This document shows positions 10,165-19,165 of a stretch of 64,000 nt of DNA, piece by piece. The DNA is from UBA4874 sp002399435. GTDB lineage: Bacteria > Bacillota > Clostridia > Caldicoprobacterales > DTU083. Under the pieces are notes generated by a model that saw only the letters and a program-made list of their open reading frames with translations, did no database searches and was not told where the DNA came from. Each line of letters begins with the position of its first letter. The first letter of the stretch is position 1. Location: assembly GCA_036823195.1 (NCBI GenBank), contig DAISGI010000008.1, positions 1 to 64,000 of the forward strand, read 5' to 3'. The position numbers and the translations under genes were made by a program.

Positions 10165-10226
10165 GTGCTTATGCTGCAGGGTGATTTTTTTGACCCTGAG
10201 GTTTCCGTTGTATCTGCTTCATCGAG

Positions 10227-12050
10227 TTAATCCAGCTCGGATATCCCGGTATAAAGCTGATAATATCTGCCCCTTGCGGCAAGTAGTTCTTCATGATTGC
10301 CCCGTTCCAGTACAGTTCCATGCTCCAGCACCAGTATGGCTTTTGCATTCCGTACGGTGGAAAGCCGGTGTGCGATCACGAATACGGTACGTCCGGCCAT
10401 CAAACGATCCATTCCGGATTCGATCAGTTTTTCCGTATGGGCGTCCACGGAACTGGTGGCTTCATCCAGAATAAGAACCGGCGGATCGGCTGCGGCTGCG
10501 CGTGCTATGGACAGGAGCTGCCTCTGCCCCTGGCTCAGATTGGTTCCGTCATTGGTCAGGACGGTGTCGTATCCCTTCGGGAGGCGACGAATGAACGAAT
10601 GGGCGTTGGAGAGCTTTGCGGCTGCCACTGCCTGCTCCCGGGTGGCTTCAGGGTTTCCGAAGCGGATGTTGTCCAGAATGGTTCCGGAAAACAGATGAGT
10701 GTCCTGCAGGACCACGGCAATGGAGCGCCGCAGATCCTCCTTGCGGATATCCCGTACATCTATTCCGTCGTAGGTGATGGAACCCGATATCACTTCATAA
10801 AATCGGTTGATCAGGCTGGCGATGGTTGTTTTGCCTGCGCCGGTGGATCCGACAAAGGCAATTTTCTGACCGGGCTTTGCATACAGGTTGATCTGATTTA
10901 AAATGGGTCTGCCGACTTCGTATCCGAATGCCACATCATGGAATCGGACATCCCCTCTCAGGGGAATACGCTGTCCGTCCGGTTTGCACCATTCCCAGCT
11001 TTTTGCGGCGCCTTCCTCAGTGGGTTTGCGCAGCAGGGTTATTTTCCCGTTATCTACCTCCGGCTTCTGCTCCATGACTTCCTGAATCCGCTCTGCTCCG
11101 GACAGGGCAGCCAAAAGGAAGTTGAGCTGCTGGGAGAAATGATTGATTGGCATCGCTGTCTGGCGTACGTAGACAAGATAAGCGGAAAGACTGCCCAGAT
11201 CCATATGCCCGCTCATGACCAGAAAAGCACCGAGGCAGGCAGTGATGGCATAGTTAAAATAGGAAAGACTGACCACCACGGGTACGGTGACTCCGGAATA
11301 CGTGACGGCATTGGTTGCAGCATCCCGAAGCATTTCGTTCCGATGGGAGAATTCCTTCATATTGTTTTCTTCATGGTTAAATACCTTTACAACTTTCTGG
11401 CCCGCTGTCATTTCTTCGATAAACCCGTTCAGGCTTCCCAGGTATTTTTGCTGACGTGTGAAAAAGGAATGGCTCTTTTTACCGCTGTAGCGGATGAACA
11501 GGAACATGCAGAAAAAAGTTGTCAGAACAATGAGGGAAAGCCTTGGACTCAGGATCGCCAGCATGGTGAAGGTACCGACGAGAATCACAAAATTCTGGAT
11601 CACTACGGTAAAGCTGTTGTTCAGGGCATTGGACAGGGTGTCGATATCGTTTGTAAACCGGCTCATGAGCTCTCCATGGGTATTCGCGTCAAAAAAGGAA
11701 AGCGGCAGGGTCTGCAGTCTTCGGAAAAGATCGTTCCGGATCTCCAAAATCACCTGCTGTGCGGTTTTGACCATAAGCTGGGTGTATCCGTAGGAAGAAG
11801 CCACTCCCGCAAGATAAACCGCTCCCAGAAGAACAAGTATCCGCGCCAGCCCGGCAAGGTTCCCGGGAAGGATATATTGGTTGATGATGGGCTTGATCAA
11901 ATACACTCCGTATACATTGGCTCCGGCGCTGATGAGGGTCATCAGGGAGACAAGAACAAGCGCAGCAGTGTGCTGTTTCAGATATCCTCCGATAAACGCA
12001 AGTGTCCCGCGAATGTTTCTTGGTTTGTTGCGTCTTATCTGATTTGCCAT
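10227..12050 (-). CDS. heterodimeric ABC exporter subunit with the catalytic Walker B glutamate
   Basis: Half-transporter of 607 residues: six transmembrane helices (about 30-340) fused to an ATPase domain. Walker A is VGSTGAGKTTI. The signature is the degenerate LSQGQ, and Walker B is LILDEATSSVD with an intact catalytic glutamate. The partner upstream has the complementary pattern, so together they would form one consensus and one degenerate ATP site, as in heterodimeric exporters such as TM287/288 or BmrCD. The start codon shares one base with the partner's stop (TAATG). The substrate is not predictable; drug or peptide export is usual for the class. Confidence 0.9.
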   Translation of the reverse strand: MANQIRRNKPRNIRGTLAFIGGYLKQHTAALVLVSLMTLISAGANVYGVYLIKPIINQYILPGNLAGLARILVLLGAVYLAGVASSYGYTQLMVKTAQQVILEIRNDLFRRLQTLPLSFFDANTHGELMSRFTNDIDTLSNALNNSFTVVIQNFVILVGTFTMLAILSPRLSLIVLTTFFCMFLFIRYSGKKSHSFFTRQQKYLGSLNGFIEEMTAGQKVVKVFNHEENNMKEFSHRNEMLRDAATNAVTYSGVTVPVVVSLSYFNYAITACLGAFLVMSGHMDLGSLSAYLVYVRQTAMPINHFSQQLNFLLAALSGAERIQEVMEQKPEVDNGKITLLRKPTEEGAAKSWEWCKPDGQRIPLRGDVRFHDVAFGYEVGRPILNQINLYAKPGQKIAFVGSTGAGKTTIASLINRFYEVISGSITYDGIDVRDIRKEDLRRSIAVVLQDTHLFSGTILDNIRFGNPEATREQAVAAAKLSNAHSFIRRLPKGYDTVLTNDGTNLSQGQRQLLSIARAAAADPPVLILDEATSSVDAHTEKLIESGMDRLMAGRTVFVIAHRLSTVRNAKAILVLEHGTVLERGNHEELLAARGRYYQLYTGISELD

Positions 12051-13801
12051 TATTCCAAAACTCCTTTTTGCTGGAATTCATAAATATCCCGGTAAATTTC
12101 GCTGCTCTTCATCAGCTCATCATGTGTGCCGGCGGCGCTGACCGTTCCGTTGTCCAATACCACAATCTGATCGGCATCCTCAATGGATCGGATCCGCTGG
12201 GTAATAAAGATCTTCGTCGTATTTTTCAGCTCCGAAGCGAGTCTGTGACGGATCCTTGCTTCCGTTGCCGTGTCCACGGCGCTTGTGGAATCATCGAAGA
12301 TCAGCACGCGGGGCTGCTTCAGTATGGCTCTGGCAATGCAGAGGCGCTGTTTCTGCCCGCCGGAAACATTCACTCCGCCCTGTCCCAGATCCATGTCATA
12401 TCCTTCCGGCATGCGGGAAAGAAATTCATCTGCACAAGCAATCCGGCAAGCCCAGTCCAGATCTTCATCCGTTGCGTTTTCGTCGCCCCATTTCAGGTTT
12501 TCACGGATGGTCCCGGAGAACAGGTTGTTGTTCTGCAGTACCATGCCCACGGCATCCCGCAGATGAACCAGGGAATATTCCCGGACATTGTGCCCGTCGA
12601 TTTTCAGGACCCCTTCGGAAACATCGTACAGTCTTGGAATCAGCTGCACCAGGGAGGACTTGGCAGATCCGGTTCCTCCGATGATTCCGATGGTCTGCCC
12701 GGCGCCGAAATGAAGGTTGATATGGGAAAGCACATATTCCTCTGCAGTTTCCTGGTATTTAAAGGAGACATCTTCAAAATCAATTTCTCCGTGATGCACG
12801 GTATAGGAACCGGGGCCGTCGTGGATGGCGGCAGGCTCGTCCAGTACTTCAAAAATACGCTGTGCGGAAGTTATGGACCGGCTGAGCAGGAGAAAAACAT
12901 TGGAAATCATCATCAGGGAATTCAAAATCTGCAGTACATAGCTTAAAAAGCCGGTCAGCACACCGACCTTCATGGTCCCCTGATGAATATAATTTCCACC
13001 CAGCCACAGAATGCAGAGAATCGTCGCATACATAACAGCCTGGAAACAGGGAAGGTTCAGGACAGCATAGTGGAAGGACCGTTCTGCTGTCTGCCGGTAC
13101 GCTTCGTTGCCTTCACTGAATTTCTGATACTCACTGTCGCCCTTTACATAGGCTTTCACGGTACGGATGGCTCTGAGGTTTTCCTCCACGATGGCATTTA
13201 CTTCATCCAGGGCCTTCTGCATTCCGGCATACATGGGACCCAGCTTTCGGAGAATCAGAACCAGACAGGCGGCCAGAACAGGCATGGCCACAAGGAATAC
13301 GAGGGCAAGCTGCGGACTCATGGTGATGGACATGGCGAGAGCCATGACCATCATGACGGGGCCGCGAACCATTGGACGCAGGCCGGCGCAGGCTGCGTGC
13401 TGCAATATGGTAATATCGTTGGTTAAGCGGGTAATCAGCGAAGGAACGCTGAAGTGGTCCATGTTGGAAAAGGAAAACCCCTGCAGTTTTCTGTACTCCG
13501 CTTTTCGCAGTTCCGCGCCGAATCCCTGTCCGGCTCTTGCAGAAAGGTGAGCATACAGCACTCCAAGGGCCAGTGCAACCAGTGCGCAGCCCGCCATGGC
13601 GGCGCCTTTTTCCAGGACATAGCTTTTGTCCCGGTTTGGAATGCCGATATCAATAATATCCGCCATGAGTATGGGAATCACGAGTTCAAAAACGGCTTCC
13701 ATTGCGACACAGAGAACGCTTCCTGCCAGTTCCCTGCGGTAATTGTGAAAATAAGCTGCCAATCGTTTCAGCAAAATATTCCTCCCCAATGCTGTCTTCA
13801 T
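12050..13801 (-). CDS. heterodimeric ABC exporter subunit with a degenerate ATP site
   Basis: Half-transporter of 583 residues with six helices and an ATPase domain. Walker A is GGTGSAKSS, the signature VSGGQ is near-canonical, and Walker B reads LIFDDSTSAVD with aspartate in place of the catalytic glutamate. This makes it the non-catalytic partner of the gene that follows. The listed ATG has no good ribosome site. A TTG nine codons in (first base 13774) is preceded by GGGGAGG at ideal spacing and gives MLKRLAAYFHNYRR, so the true start may be there. Transcription probably begins at the promoter found about 50 bases upstream. Confidence 0.88.
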   Translation of the reverse strand: MKTALGRNILLKRLAAYFHNYRRELAGSVLCVAMEAVFELVIPILMADIIDIGIPNRDKSYVLEKGAAMAGCALVALALGVLYAHLSARAGQGFGAELRKAEYRKLQGFSFSNMDHFSVPSLITRLTNDITILQHAACAGLRPMVRGPVMMVMALAMSITMSPQLALVFLVAMPVLAACLVLILRKLGPMYAGMQKALDEVNAIVEENLRAIRTVKAYVKGDSEYQKFSEGNEAYRQTAERSFHYAVLNLPCFQAVMYATILCILWLGGNYIHQGTMKVGVLTGFLSYVLQILNSLMMISNVFLLLSRSITSAQRIFEVLDEPAAIHDGPGSYTVHHGEIDFEDVSFKYQETAEEYVLSHINLHFGAGQTIGIIGGTGSAKSSLVQLIPRLYDVSEGVLKIDGHNVREYSLVHLRDAVGMVLQNNNLFSGTIRENLKWGDENATDEDLDWACRIACADEFLSRMPEGYDMDLGQGGVNVSGGQKQRLCIARAILKQPRVLIFDDSTSAVDTATEARIRHRLASELKNTTKIFITQRIRSIEDADQIVVLDNGTVSAAGTHDELMKSSEIYRDIYEFQQKGVLE

Positions 13802-13855
13802 GATAGATTATTTTTAAACGGTTTCCATTTTAATCAATCGGAAGATATGCCACTC

Positions 13856-13884
13856 ATTATATAATAAGGATGGGCAGGATGCAA
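13856..13884 (-). promoter_or_regulatory. putative sigma-A promoter for the ABC exporter pair
   Basis: On the minus strand TTGCAT (-35) and a perfect TATAAT (-10) are separated by 17 bases. The expected start lies about 48 bases before the ATG of the first exporter gene. The regulator gene upstream ends at a hairpin that abuts this promoter, so the exporter can be transcribed on its own. Confidence 0.55.
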
Positions 13885-13887
13885 ACA

Positions 13888-13918
13888 GGGAAAGCCGGGA
13901 TCATTGACCGGTTTTCCC
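13888..13918 (-). terminator. hairpin at the end of the ArsR-type regulator gene
   Basis: GGGAAAGCCGG pairs with CCGGTTTTCCC (one mismatched or wobble position) around a nine-base loop that includes the regulator's stop codon. On the minus strand it is followed only by a short TGTTTG run, so termination is plausible but may be weak. Confidence 0.45.
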
Positions 13919-14857
13919 CTCCTCATTGAAGTTTGTCGTGTAATCCAGACGCATCAGGATATTCTGCTCGTAATCGCCGTATTTTTCTCCGAAGATGGTG
14001 ATCCCCCCCACATTTTCCGCATCTCCTGCGATGCCAATCCGAACAGTGATGTAATCGTTGTTCTTTAGGTCCAGCTGGTCAATTGTCACGTCGGATACGT
14101 GGGCTTCATCGATAAAGGAACCGTCAGCGTTTACTTTCCAGGTTTTGAGCAAACCATGCTGTGTGCTGGCGTCCGGCCACCATGTGGGATTCAGTCTGCC
14201 TCTGCGCCCGCCAAGATCGCCGGGACTTCTCCAGGTGCCAACCGCAGTTCCATTGATCCACAGGGTGATATCCGATGGCCAGTTGTTCCGGTAATTCGGT
14301 GCTTCCGAGCATATTTCCATAGAGAGTTCCATGGACAGCGGATTTGCATGGAGCAGGATGCTGTTGGGAAACCGGTATTCTACATATCCATTTCCAAGCC
14401 ACAGGATCTGCGCTTCCGTCCGCAGCGGATTGTAGAAGGCTCTTGGACTGTCATCGGTATCGATAAAGGATTTTTCACTGGCGAGGCCGCAGGTTGGCTG
14501 AATTTTACAGTCCACATAGTTGCCAATGGGCATGTTGATTTCAAAGAGATTGCTCAGATTGTTTTCCGGATTGGCTAAATTGATATGGACGACATCGATC
14601 TTTCGGCTGCAAAGCTTCATGGATCCCCGGATGCCTGGCTGCAGTTCGGTACGAATCAGATCGGCATCCTCCAGCACTTTGACATGCATGGCTGCTGTGG
14701 AGACCGGCATATCCAGTCTTTCGGCAATCTCATTGATGTTGTAGCTGCCTCGGTTCAACAGATTGATAATCTCAAGCCTGCTTTCAGAAGCCATTGCTTT
14801 TGCCGAAACAAACAGTTTTTGTCTGTCGTGTATTCCCAATATGATTTCTTTGGGCAA
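13901..14857 (-). CDS. ArsR-family regulator with a C-terminal sugar-domain-like extension
   Basis: Regulator of 318 residues, three times the usual ArsR length. Residues about 10-80 form a winged helix (ASESRLEIINLLNRGSYNINEIAERLDMPVSTAAMHVKVLE, quoted in two parts: the recognition helix is around DMPVSTAAMHVKVL). The remaining 230 residues are beta-rich and tryptophan-containing (e.g. NNWPSDITLWINGTAVGTW), suggesting a jelly-roll that senses a sugar ligand. No metal-binding cysteine motif of classical ArsR sensors is evident. The TTG start is supported by GGGAGGG seven bases upstream. It is divergent from the large glycan operon, which it probably controls. Confidence 0.75.
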   Translation of the reverse strand: MPKEIILGIHDRQKLFVSAKAMASESRLEIINLLNRGSYNINEIAERLDMPVSTAAMHVKVLEDADLIRTELQPGIRGSMKLCSRKIDVVHINLANPENNLSNLFEINMPIGNYVDCKIQPTCGLASEKSFIDTDDSPRAFYNPLRTEAQILWLGNGYVEYRFPNSILLHANPLSMELSMEICSEAPNYRNNWPSDITLWINGTAVGTWRSPGDLGGRRGRLNPTWWPDASTQHGLLKTWKVNADGSFIDEAHVSDVTIDQLDLKNNDYITVRIGIAGDAENVGGITIFGEKYGDYEQNILMRLDYTTNFNEEGKTGQ

Positions 14858-15253
14858 TTGTCATCCCTCCCGTTAATGGTTGTAAGCTTACCCTTTTGTG
14901 ATTCATTATACTTCATATTTTTCTACAAATCATGAAAAACAGCTTCACGCGATTCATTATATACAGAAAATATAGAATAATGCACAGTAAATGTTTTACA
15001 TATGCTATCGATAGAATCACTTACTTTGTTGAAATATACAATTTATAAATAAAATCTACTATGTGTATTGACATATACAGAAACATAGTCTAAACTAATA
15101 GTTGAAAAATAAATCTCGCTGTACCTTATTATATACAATATTTTTGTTATAGTCCATGTATTTTGATTTTCTTAGTTGGAAAAGGTGGATTGGACAGTTT
15201 TGAATTGAGCATTGCCGGGAATGAGGAAGACTGGTACATAGGGGGATAGGGTA
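14858..15253. promoter_or_regulatory. divergent AT-rich regulatory region between the regulator and the glycan operon
   Basis: This 396-base spacer holds no gene. On the minus strand a perfect TATAAT (plus positions 14905-14910) lies about 50 bases before the regulator start, with no good -35. Candidate operator repeats are ATATACAGAAA at 14959 and again at 15073, the second inside the operon promoter, and GATTCATTATA at 14900 and 14951, the first overlapping the regulator's -10. Paired boxes at both promoters would fit control of both directions by the ArsR-type protein; this is inference. Confidence 0.45.
15068..15096 (+). promoter_or_regulatory. sigma-A promoter of the large glycan operon
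   Basis: Perfect TTGACA, a 17-base spacer and TAAACT as -10 (four of six). The start would fall near 15103, leaving a leader of about 150 bases before the first gene. One copy of the repeated box ATATACAGAAA lies in the spacer, where a repressor would block polymerase. Confidence 0.65.
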
Positions 15254-18217
15254 ATGATGATCATGAAAAAGGGAAGAAGTCATTTCGCGGGTTGGACCGC
15301 AAGGCTTACAGCATGGATACTGTGTGCTGCTTTACTGCCTGGTGTGGCGGTTCCCGGTACGGCTGTTGCTTCAGATGCCGCGAAAGCGGATGTACCGGAT
15401 TTACGTCAGATCTACCTTTCCATGGACGATATTCCGGATAATGATTATTATCACTATATCAGCAGACAGGGGAATCAGTTCTATAAAGGGGAAGAGATCC
15501 TGTGCCCGGTTCAGGAGCTTGTCGGAGGCGGTGAACTGGAGGACGGCGGTATTCGAATGGATCCCGGTCAGACCAGGGACTTTCAAATCCAGGCTCCTGA
15601 GGAGGGGCTGTATCAAATCGGATTTCAGTATCGTACGGCGGATGAAGATATCCTGCCGGGCGGAGTGGCCATAATGGTGAACGGGGAATATCCCTTCCCT
15701 GAGATGAAAAGGCTTTCCGTGGACAATACCTGGGCGGACGAAAGTGATTCCTTCCCCTATGACCGTTATGGGAATGAAGTCATGGCGATCCCGGTGAAGC
15801 AGCATACCTGGAATCATACATATCTGTTCAGTGAAGACCATCTTTTCAGCACGCCTCTGGTCACCGCCCTGAAGGAAGGGACCAATACGCTTTCCGTCAC
15901 CTGCACGGAAGAGGCACTGCTGATCGGCGATTTCACCCTTTCCGCAGCAAGGCAGCCGGAGGAATCCTTCCCGGAGCCACCGAAAGAACGATCGGGAAAG
16001 CCGGATGGGAACAGGCTGATTCCCATTGAGGCGGAGCACATGACCAGGCGAAACAGCCCCAATATCCGTCCGGACAGCATCTATGACACTTCTCTGACTC
16101 CATATCATGCTAAGAAGAAAGTGCTGAATGTTGTTGCCGATTCTTCCTTTAAGTCAGGTGGAGACCGGATCGAATATGATTTTCAGGTAAAGGAAAGCGG
16201 CTGGTATCGGATTGGCTTCCGTTATCGTCAAAGTGACAAGGCAAATTTTCCTGTATTCCGAAATGTCTATGTGGATGGAAAAATACTTTCTGATGCGTTT
16301 CAAAATATGCCGTTTCCCTATACGACTAAATTTGAGAACCAGATTGTTACCAAAGCGGACGGGAAAAAGGCGGCTGTTTTTCTGGAGAAAGGTCCGCACA
16401 CCATAGCAGTGGAAGTTTCTCTGGACCATGTACGGGATGCGATCCGGATTCTGACAAAGGTAACAGACGAAATGAATCAGCTGGCCCTGGACATTGGCAG
16501 GATCACCGGTGGCAATACAGGCCGGTTCCGGGATTTCCGGCTGAAGGATTTCAATTTTGATGTCACTGGAAAGCTTCATTACTGGAAAGAAATCATAGAT
16601 GAAGTATATCGTTTCCTGGCATCTTTCAACCCTGGCGTGGACAATATCGGAGAGTTGGCACCTCTCAAAATGGCAGCCCGGATCATGACGGACCTGGCAA
16701 AGGAACCCGATGAACTTCCAAAGAAAATGGATGCTTTCAATCAGGGTACCGGCTCCGCCCGGCAGAACCTGACCACGATGATTGAACAATTGAATCAAAG
16801 CCCGCTGGGACTGGATAAGATTTTCATTTTTCAGGATGGGAAACGGCTTCCGGAGGGAATGGGTTTCTTCCGGGGGACGACAGAAAAAGTCCGGCGTTTC
16901 TTTTATTCCTTTGGCGAACAGGAATATACTCCGACCTATCAGGACGATACCGATCATCTGCAGGTCTGGGTCAGGCGGCCAAGACAGTATCTTGAAATGA
17001 TACAGAAAATGGCGGATACCGACTTCAAATCAAAATATGGCATCGATGTGGATCTCTCCATCATGCCGGATCAGAATAAACTGATTCTTGCAAATGCCTC
17101 CGGAAAGTCTCCGGATGTGGCCATGGCCATCGGATCCGGTCTGATCTATGATCTGGCGATACGTGGAGTTCTGGCGGATATGAGGAAATTTGACCGCTTC
17201 CGGGAAGTGGGGCGTCGGTTCGCACCGGGGATGCTGATACCAGGGGTTGCAGATGACGGGCTGTATGGGATTCCGGAAACATTCAATTTCTGGGTCATGT
17301 TTTACCGAAAGGATATACTGGATTCCATGGGTCTCAAGCCTCCGGACACTATGGAGGAAGTTCGGCAGATGCTGCCGCAGCTTCAGCGCAGAGGACTGAA
17401 TTTCAACAGCCATGTTTCCAATTTTGTCGGGACCAAGCCCTTTGCCGCAACTGTTCCGTTTATCTATCAAAACGGCGGTACACTTTTTGATGAAAAGAAA
17501 ATGCGCTGCAATCTGGATACGGAGGAAGCGCTTCGGGGCATGACGATGCTCACGGAAAACTATACGATTTATGATATGCCCTATGAAGTACAGAGCTTTT
17601 ATCAGAGCTTCCGGGACGGCCGGATTCCCATTGGTATCGCGGATTATGGAATGCTGAATCTGTTGACCAACGCGGCGCCTGAGATCGCAGGTATGTGGGA
17701 AGTGGCACCGTATCCCGGAGTCCGGGACAAAACCGGGAAGGTGCAGCGGTGGACGCTGGGCTCTGCGGAAAGCGATGTAATTTTCGAGAACAGCACAAGG
17801 AAGGAAGAGGCCTGGAAATTCCTGGACTGGTGGACATCCACCGATGTCCAGACCCGGTTTGCCAATACCCTGCAATCCACTCTGGGCAACGAATATCTGT
17901 GGAATACCTCCAACCTGGAGGCAATGGCCAATACGCCATGGATCCGAAAACACAAAGCCATTCTGGAGCAGGTGAAATGGACCAGGGAACCGCCCAGGAT
18001 TCTGGGAGGATACATGATAGAAAGGGAACTGAGCAATGTGGTGACGCAGACGGTCATGGAAGGCGAAAATGTCCGTTCTGCCATGGATGAAGCCATAAAG
18101 CGGATCAACCGGGAGATTACCAGAAAGCTGGAGGAGTTTGGCTACCTGTCGGATGGCCAGGTGGTAAAGACCTTTCAGGTGCCGGATATTGATACAGTGA
18201 GAAAGTGGGTGGAGTAA
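15254..18217 (+). CDS. large extracellular solute-binding protein with carbohydrate-binding-like domains
   Basis: Secreted protein of 987 residues, about twice the length of a normal binding protein. It has a signal peptide (about 1-40, no lipobox) and two beta-rich regions at about 50-230 and 255-405. The second begins with IPIEAEHMTRRNSPN, the 'EAE' entry typical of CBM6/CBM35-like domains. A helical linker follows, then a family-1 sugar-binding-protein domain (about 570-985) with SPDVAMAIGSGL, YGIPETFNFWVMFYRKD and EAWKFLDWWTS. Such a composite could hold a polymer through the CBM-like part while delivering oligosaccharide to the permeases. ATG codons 1, 2 and 4 are all possible starts; the first fits the GGGGGATAGGG site best. 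The permease gene begins immediately after the stop. Confidence 0.85.
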   Translation: MMIMKKGRSHFAGWTARLTAWILCAALLPGVAVPGTAVASDAAKADVPDLRQIYLSMDDIPDNDYYHYISRQGNQFYKGEEILCPVQELVGGGELEDGGIRMDPGQTRDFQIQAPEEGLYQIGFQYRTADEDILPGGVAIMVNGEYPFPEMKRLSVDNTWADESDSFPYDRYGNEVMAIPVKQHTWNHTYLFSEDHLFSTPLVTALKEGTNTLSVTCTEEALLIGDFTLSAARQPEESFPEPPKERSGKPDGNRLIPIEAEHMTRRNSPNIRPDSIYDTSLTPYHAKKKVLNVVADSSFKSGGDRIEYDFQVKESGWYRIGFRYRQSDKANFPVFRNVYVDGKILSDAFQNMPFPYTTKFENQIVTKADGKKAAVFLEKGPHTIAVEVSLDHVRDAIRILTKVTDEMNQLALDIGRITGGNTGRFRDFRLKDFNFDVTGKLHYWKEIIDEVYRFLASFNPGVDNIGELAPLKMAARIMTDLAKEPDELPKKMDAFNQGTGSARQNLTTMIEQLNQSPLGLDKIFIFQDGKRLPEGMGFFRGTTEKVRRFFYSFGEQEYTPTYQDDTDHLQVWVRRPRQYLEMIQKMADTDFKSKYGIDVDLSIMPDQNKLILANASGKSPDVAMAIGSGLIYDLAIRGVLADMRKFDRFREVGRRFAPGMLIPGVADDGLYGIPETFNFWVMFYRKDILDSMGLKPPDTMEEVRQMLPQLQRRGLNFNSHVSNFVGTKPFAATVPFIYQNGGTLFDEKKMRCNLDTEEALRGMTMLTENYTIYDMPYEVQSFYQSFRDGRIPIGIADYGMLNLLTNAAPEIAGMWEVAPYPGVRDKTGKVQRWTLGSAESDVIFENSTRKEEAWKFLDWWTSTDVQTRFANTLQSTLGNEYLWNTSNLEAMANTPWIRKHKAILEQVKWTREPPRILGGYMIERELSNVVTQTVMEGENVRSAMDEAIKRINREITRKLEEFGYLSDGQVVKTFQVPDIDTVRKWVE

Positions 18218-19162
18218 ATGGAAGGTCATCTGGCAACAGGAAAAGAAAGAGTGGTAAAGCCGAAGGTTCCACCACGGGAGCAGAGGCACAGGCTGAATCC
18301 TGCTTTTGTGTTTCTTTTTCCCTACATATTGTTGTTTACTATATTTATTGTCATACCGGTGACCCTGGCTATTCTGCTTTCCTTTACGAATTTCAATGCG
18401 GTGCAGGTTCCCGATTTTACCTATTTTTTAAACTACATCAATTTGCTGACACAGGACTCCATATTCATGCAGTATGTTCTGCCCAATACCATCCTGTTTG
18501 CCGTCATTGTCGGGCCGGTGGGCTATGCCCTTTCCTTTTTCCTCGCCTGGTCCCTGAGTCAAATTCAAAAAGTACCGAGAACCATCCTGGCGCTGATTGT
18601 CTACTCTCCGTCCATGACCTCCGGCGTGACTATGGCCGTAATCTGGAAGATCTTATTCAGCGGAGACCGGATGGGGTATCTGAACAATCTGCTTTTGGAT
18701 CTGGGCTGGATCACCGAACCGATTCAGTTTCTTCAGTCCCCGGATTTTCTGATGCCTATCATGATTATCGTGGCCCTGTGGGGGAGCATGGGGGTGGGAT
18801 TTCTCGCAATGCTTGCAGGTCTTTTGAACTATGACAGCAGTATTTATGAAGCGGCCAGCATTGATGGCATACGGAATCGAATGCAGGAAGTATTTTATAT
18901 CACGATTCCCATGATGAAGCCGCAGATGCTTTTTGGTGCAGTTATGGCCGTGGTCAATACGTTCCAGGTCGGGAATATCGGAGTGGCGCTGAGCGGGACA
19001 AATCCCACCCCATCCTATGCGGGACAATTGATTGTCAATCATATAGAGGATTATGGATTTATCCGTTATGAGATGGGATATGCCTCCGCCGTTTCCGTTG
19101 TTCTGCTCCTCATTATCTATGGGGCGTCCAAATTGGCCAGAAGAATGTTTCGGGAGGATTGA
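18218..19162 (+). CDS. sugar ABC transporter permease (MalF type), permease 1
   Basis: Permease of 314 residues with six helices and the EAA loop IYEAASIDGIRNRMQEVFYI. The N-terminus is basic and proline-rich before helix 1 (NPAFVFLFPYILLFTIFIV). The start codon directly abuts the stop of the large binding protein, with the ribosome site GGTGGAG inside that gene's last codons, so translation is coupled. It probably serves the composite binding protein, together with one of the MalG-type permeases further down. Confidence 0.92.
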   Translation: MEGHLATGKERVVKPKVPPREQRHRLNPAFVFLFPYILLFTIFIVIPVTLAILLSFTNFNAVQVPDFTYFLNYINLLTQDSIFMQYVLPNTILFAVIVGPVGYALSFFLAWSLSQIQKVPRTILALIVYSPSMTSGVTMAVIWKILFSGDRMGYLNNLLLDLGWITEPIQFLQSPDFLMPIMIIVALWGSMGVGFLAMLAGLLNYDSSIYEAASIDGIRNRMQEVFYITIPMMKPQMLFGAVMAVVNTFQVGNIGVALSGTNPTPSYAGQLIVNHIEDYGFIRYEMGYASAVSVVLLLIIYGASKLARRMFRED

Positions 19163-19165
19163 GCC

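Noticed and set aside
10938..12083. Long + strand open frame across the ABC exporter gene
   Set aside because: The opposite strand encodes complete Walker A, signature and Walker B motifs; the + frame has none.
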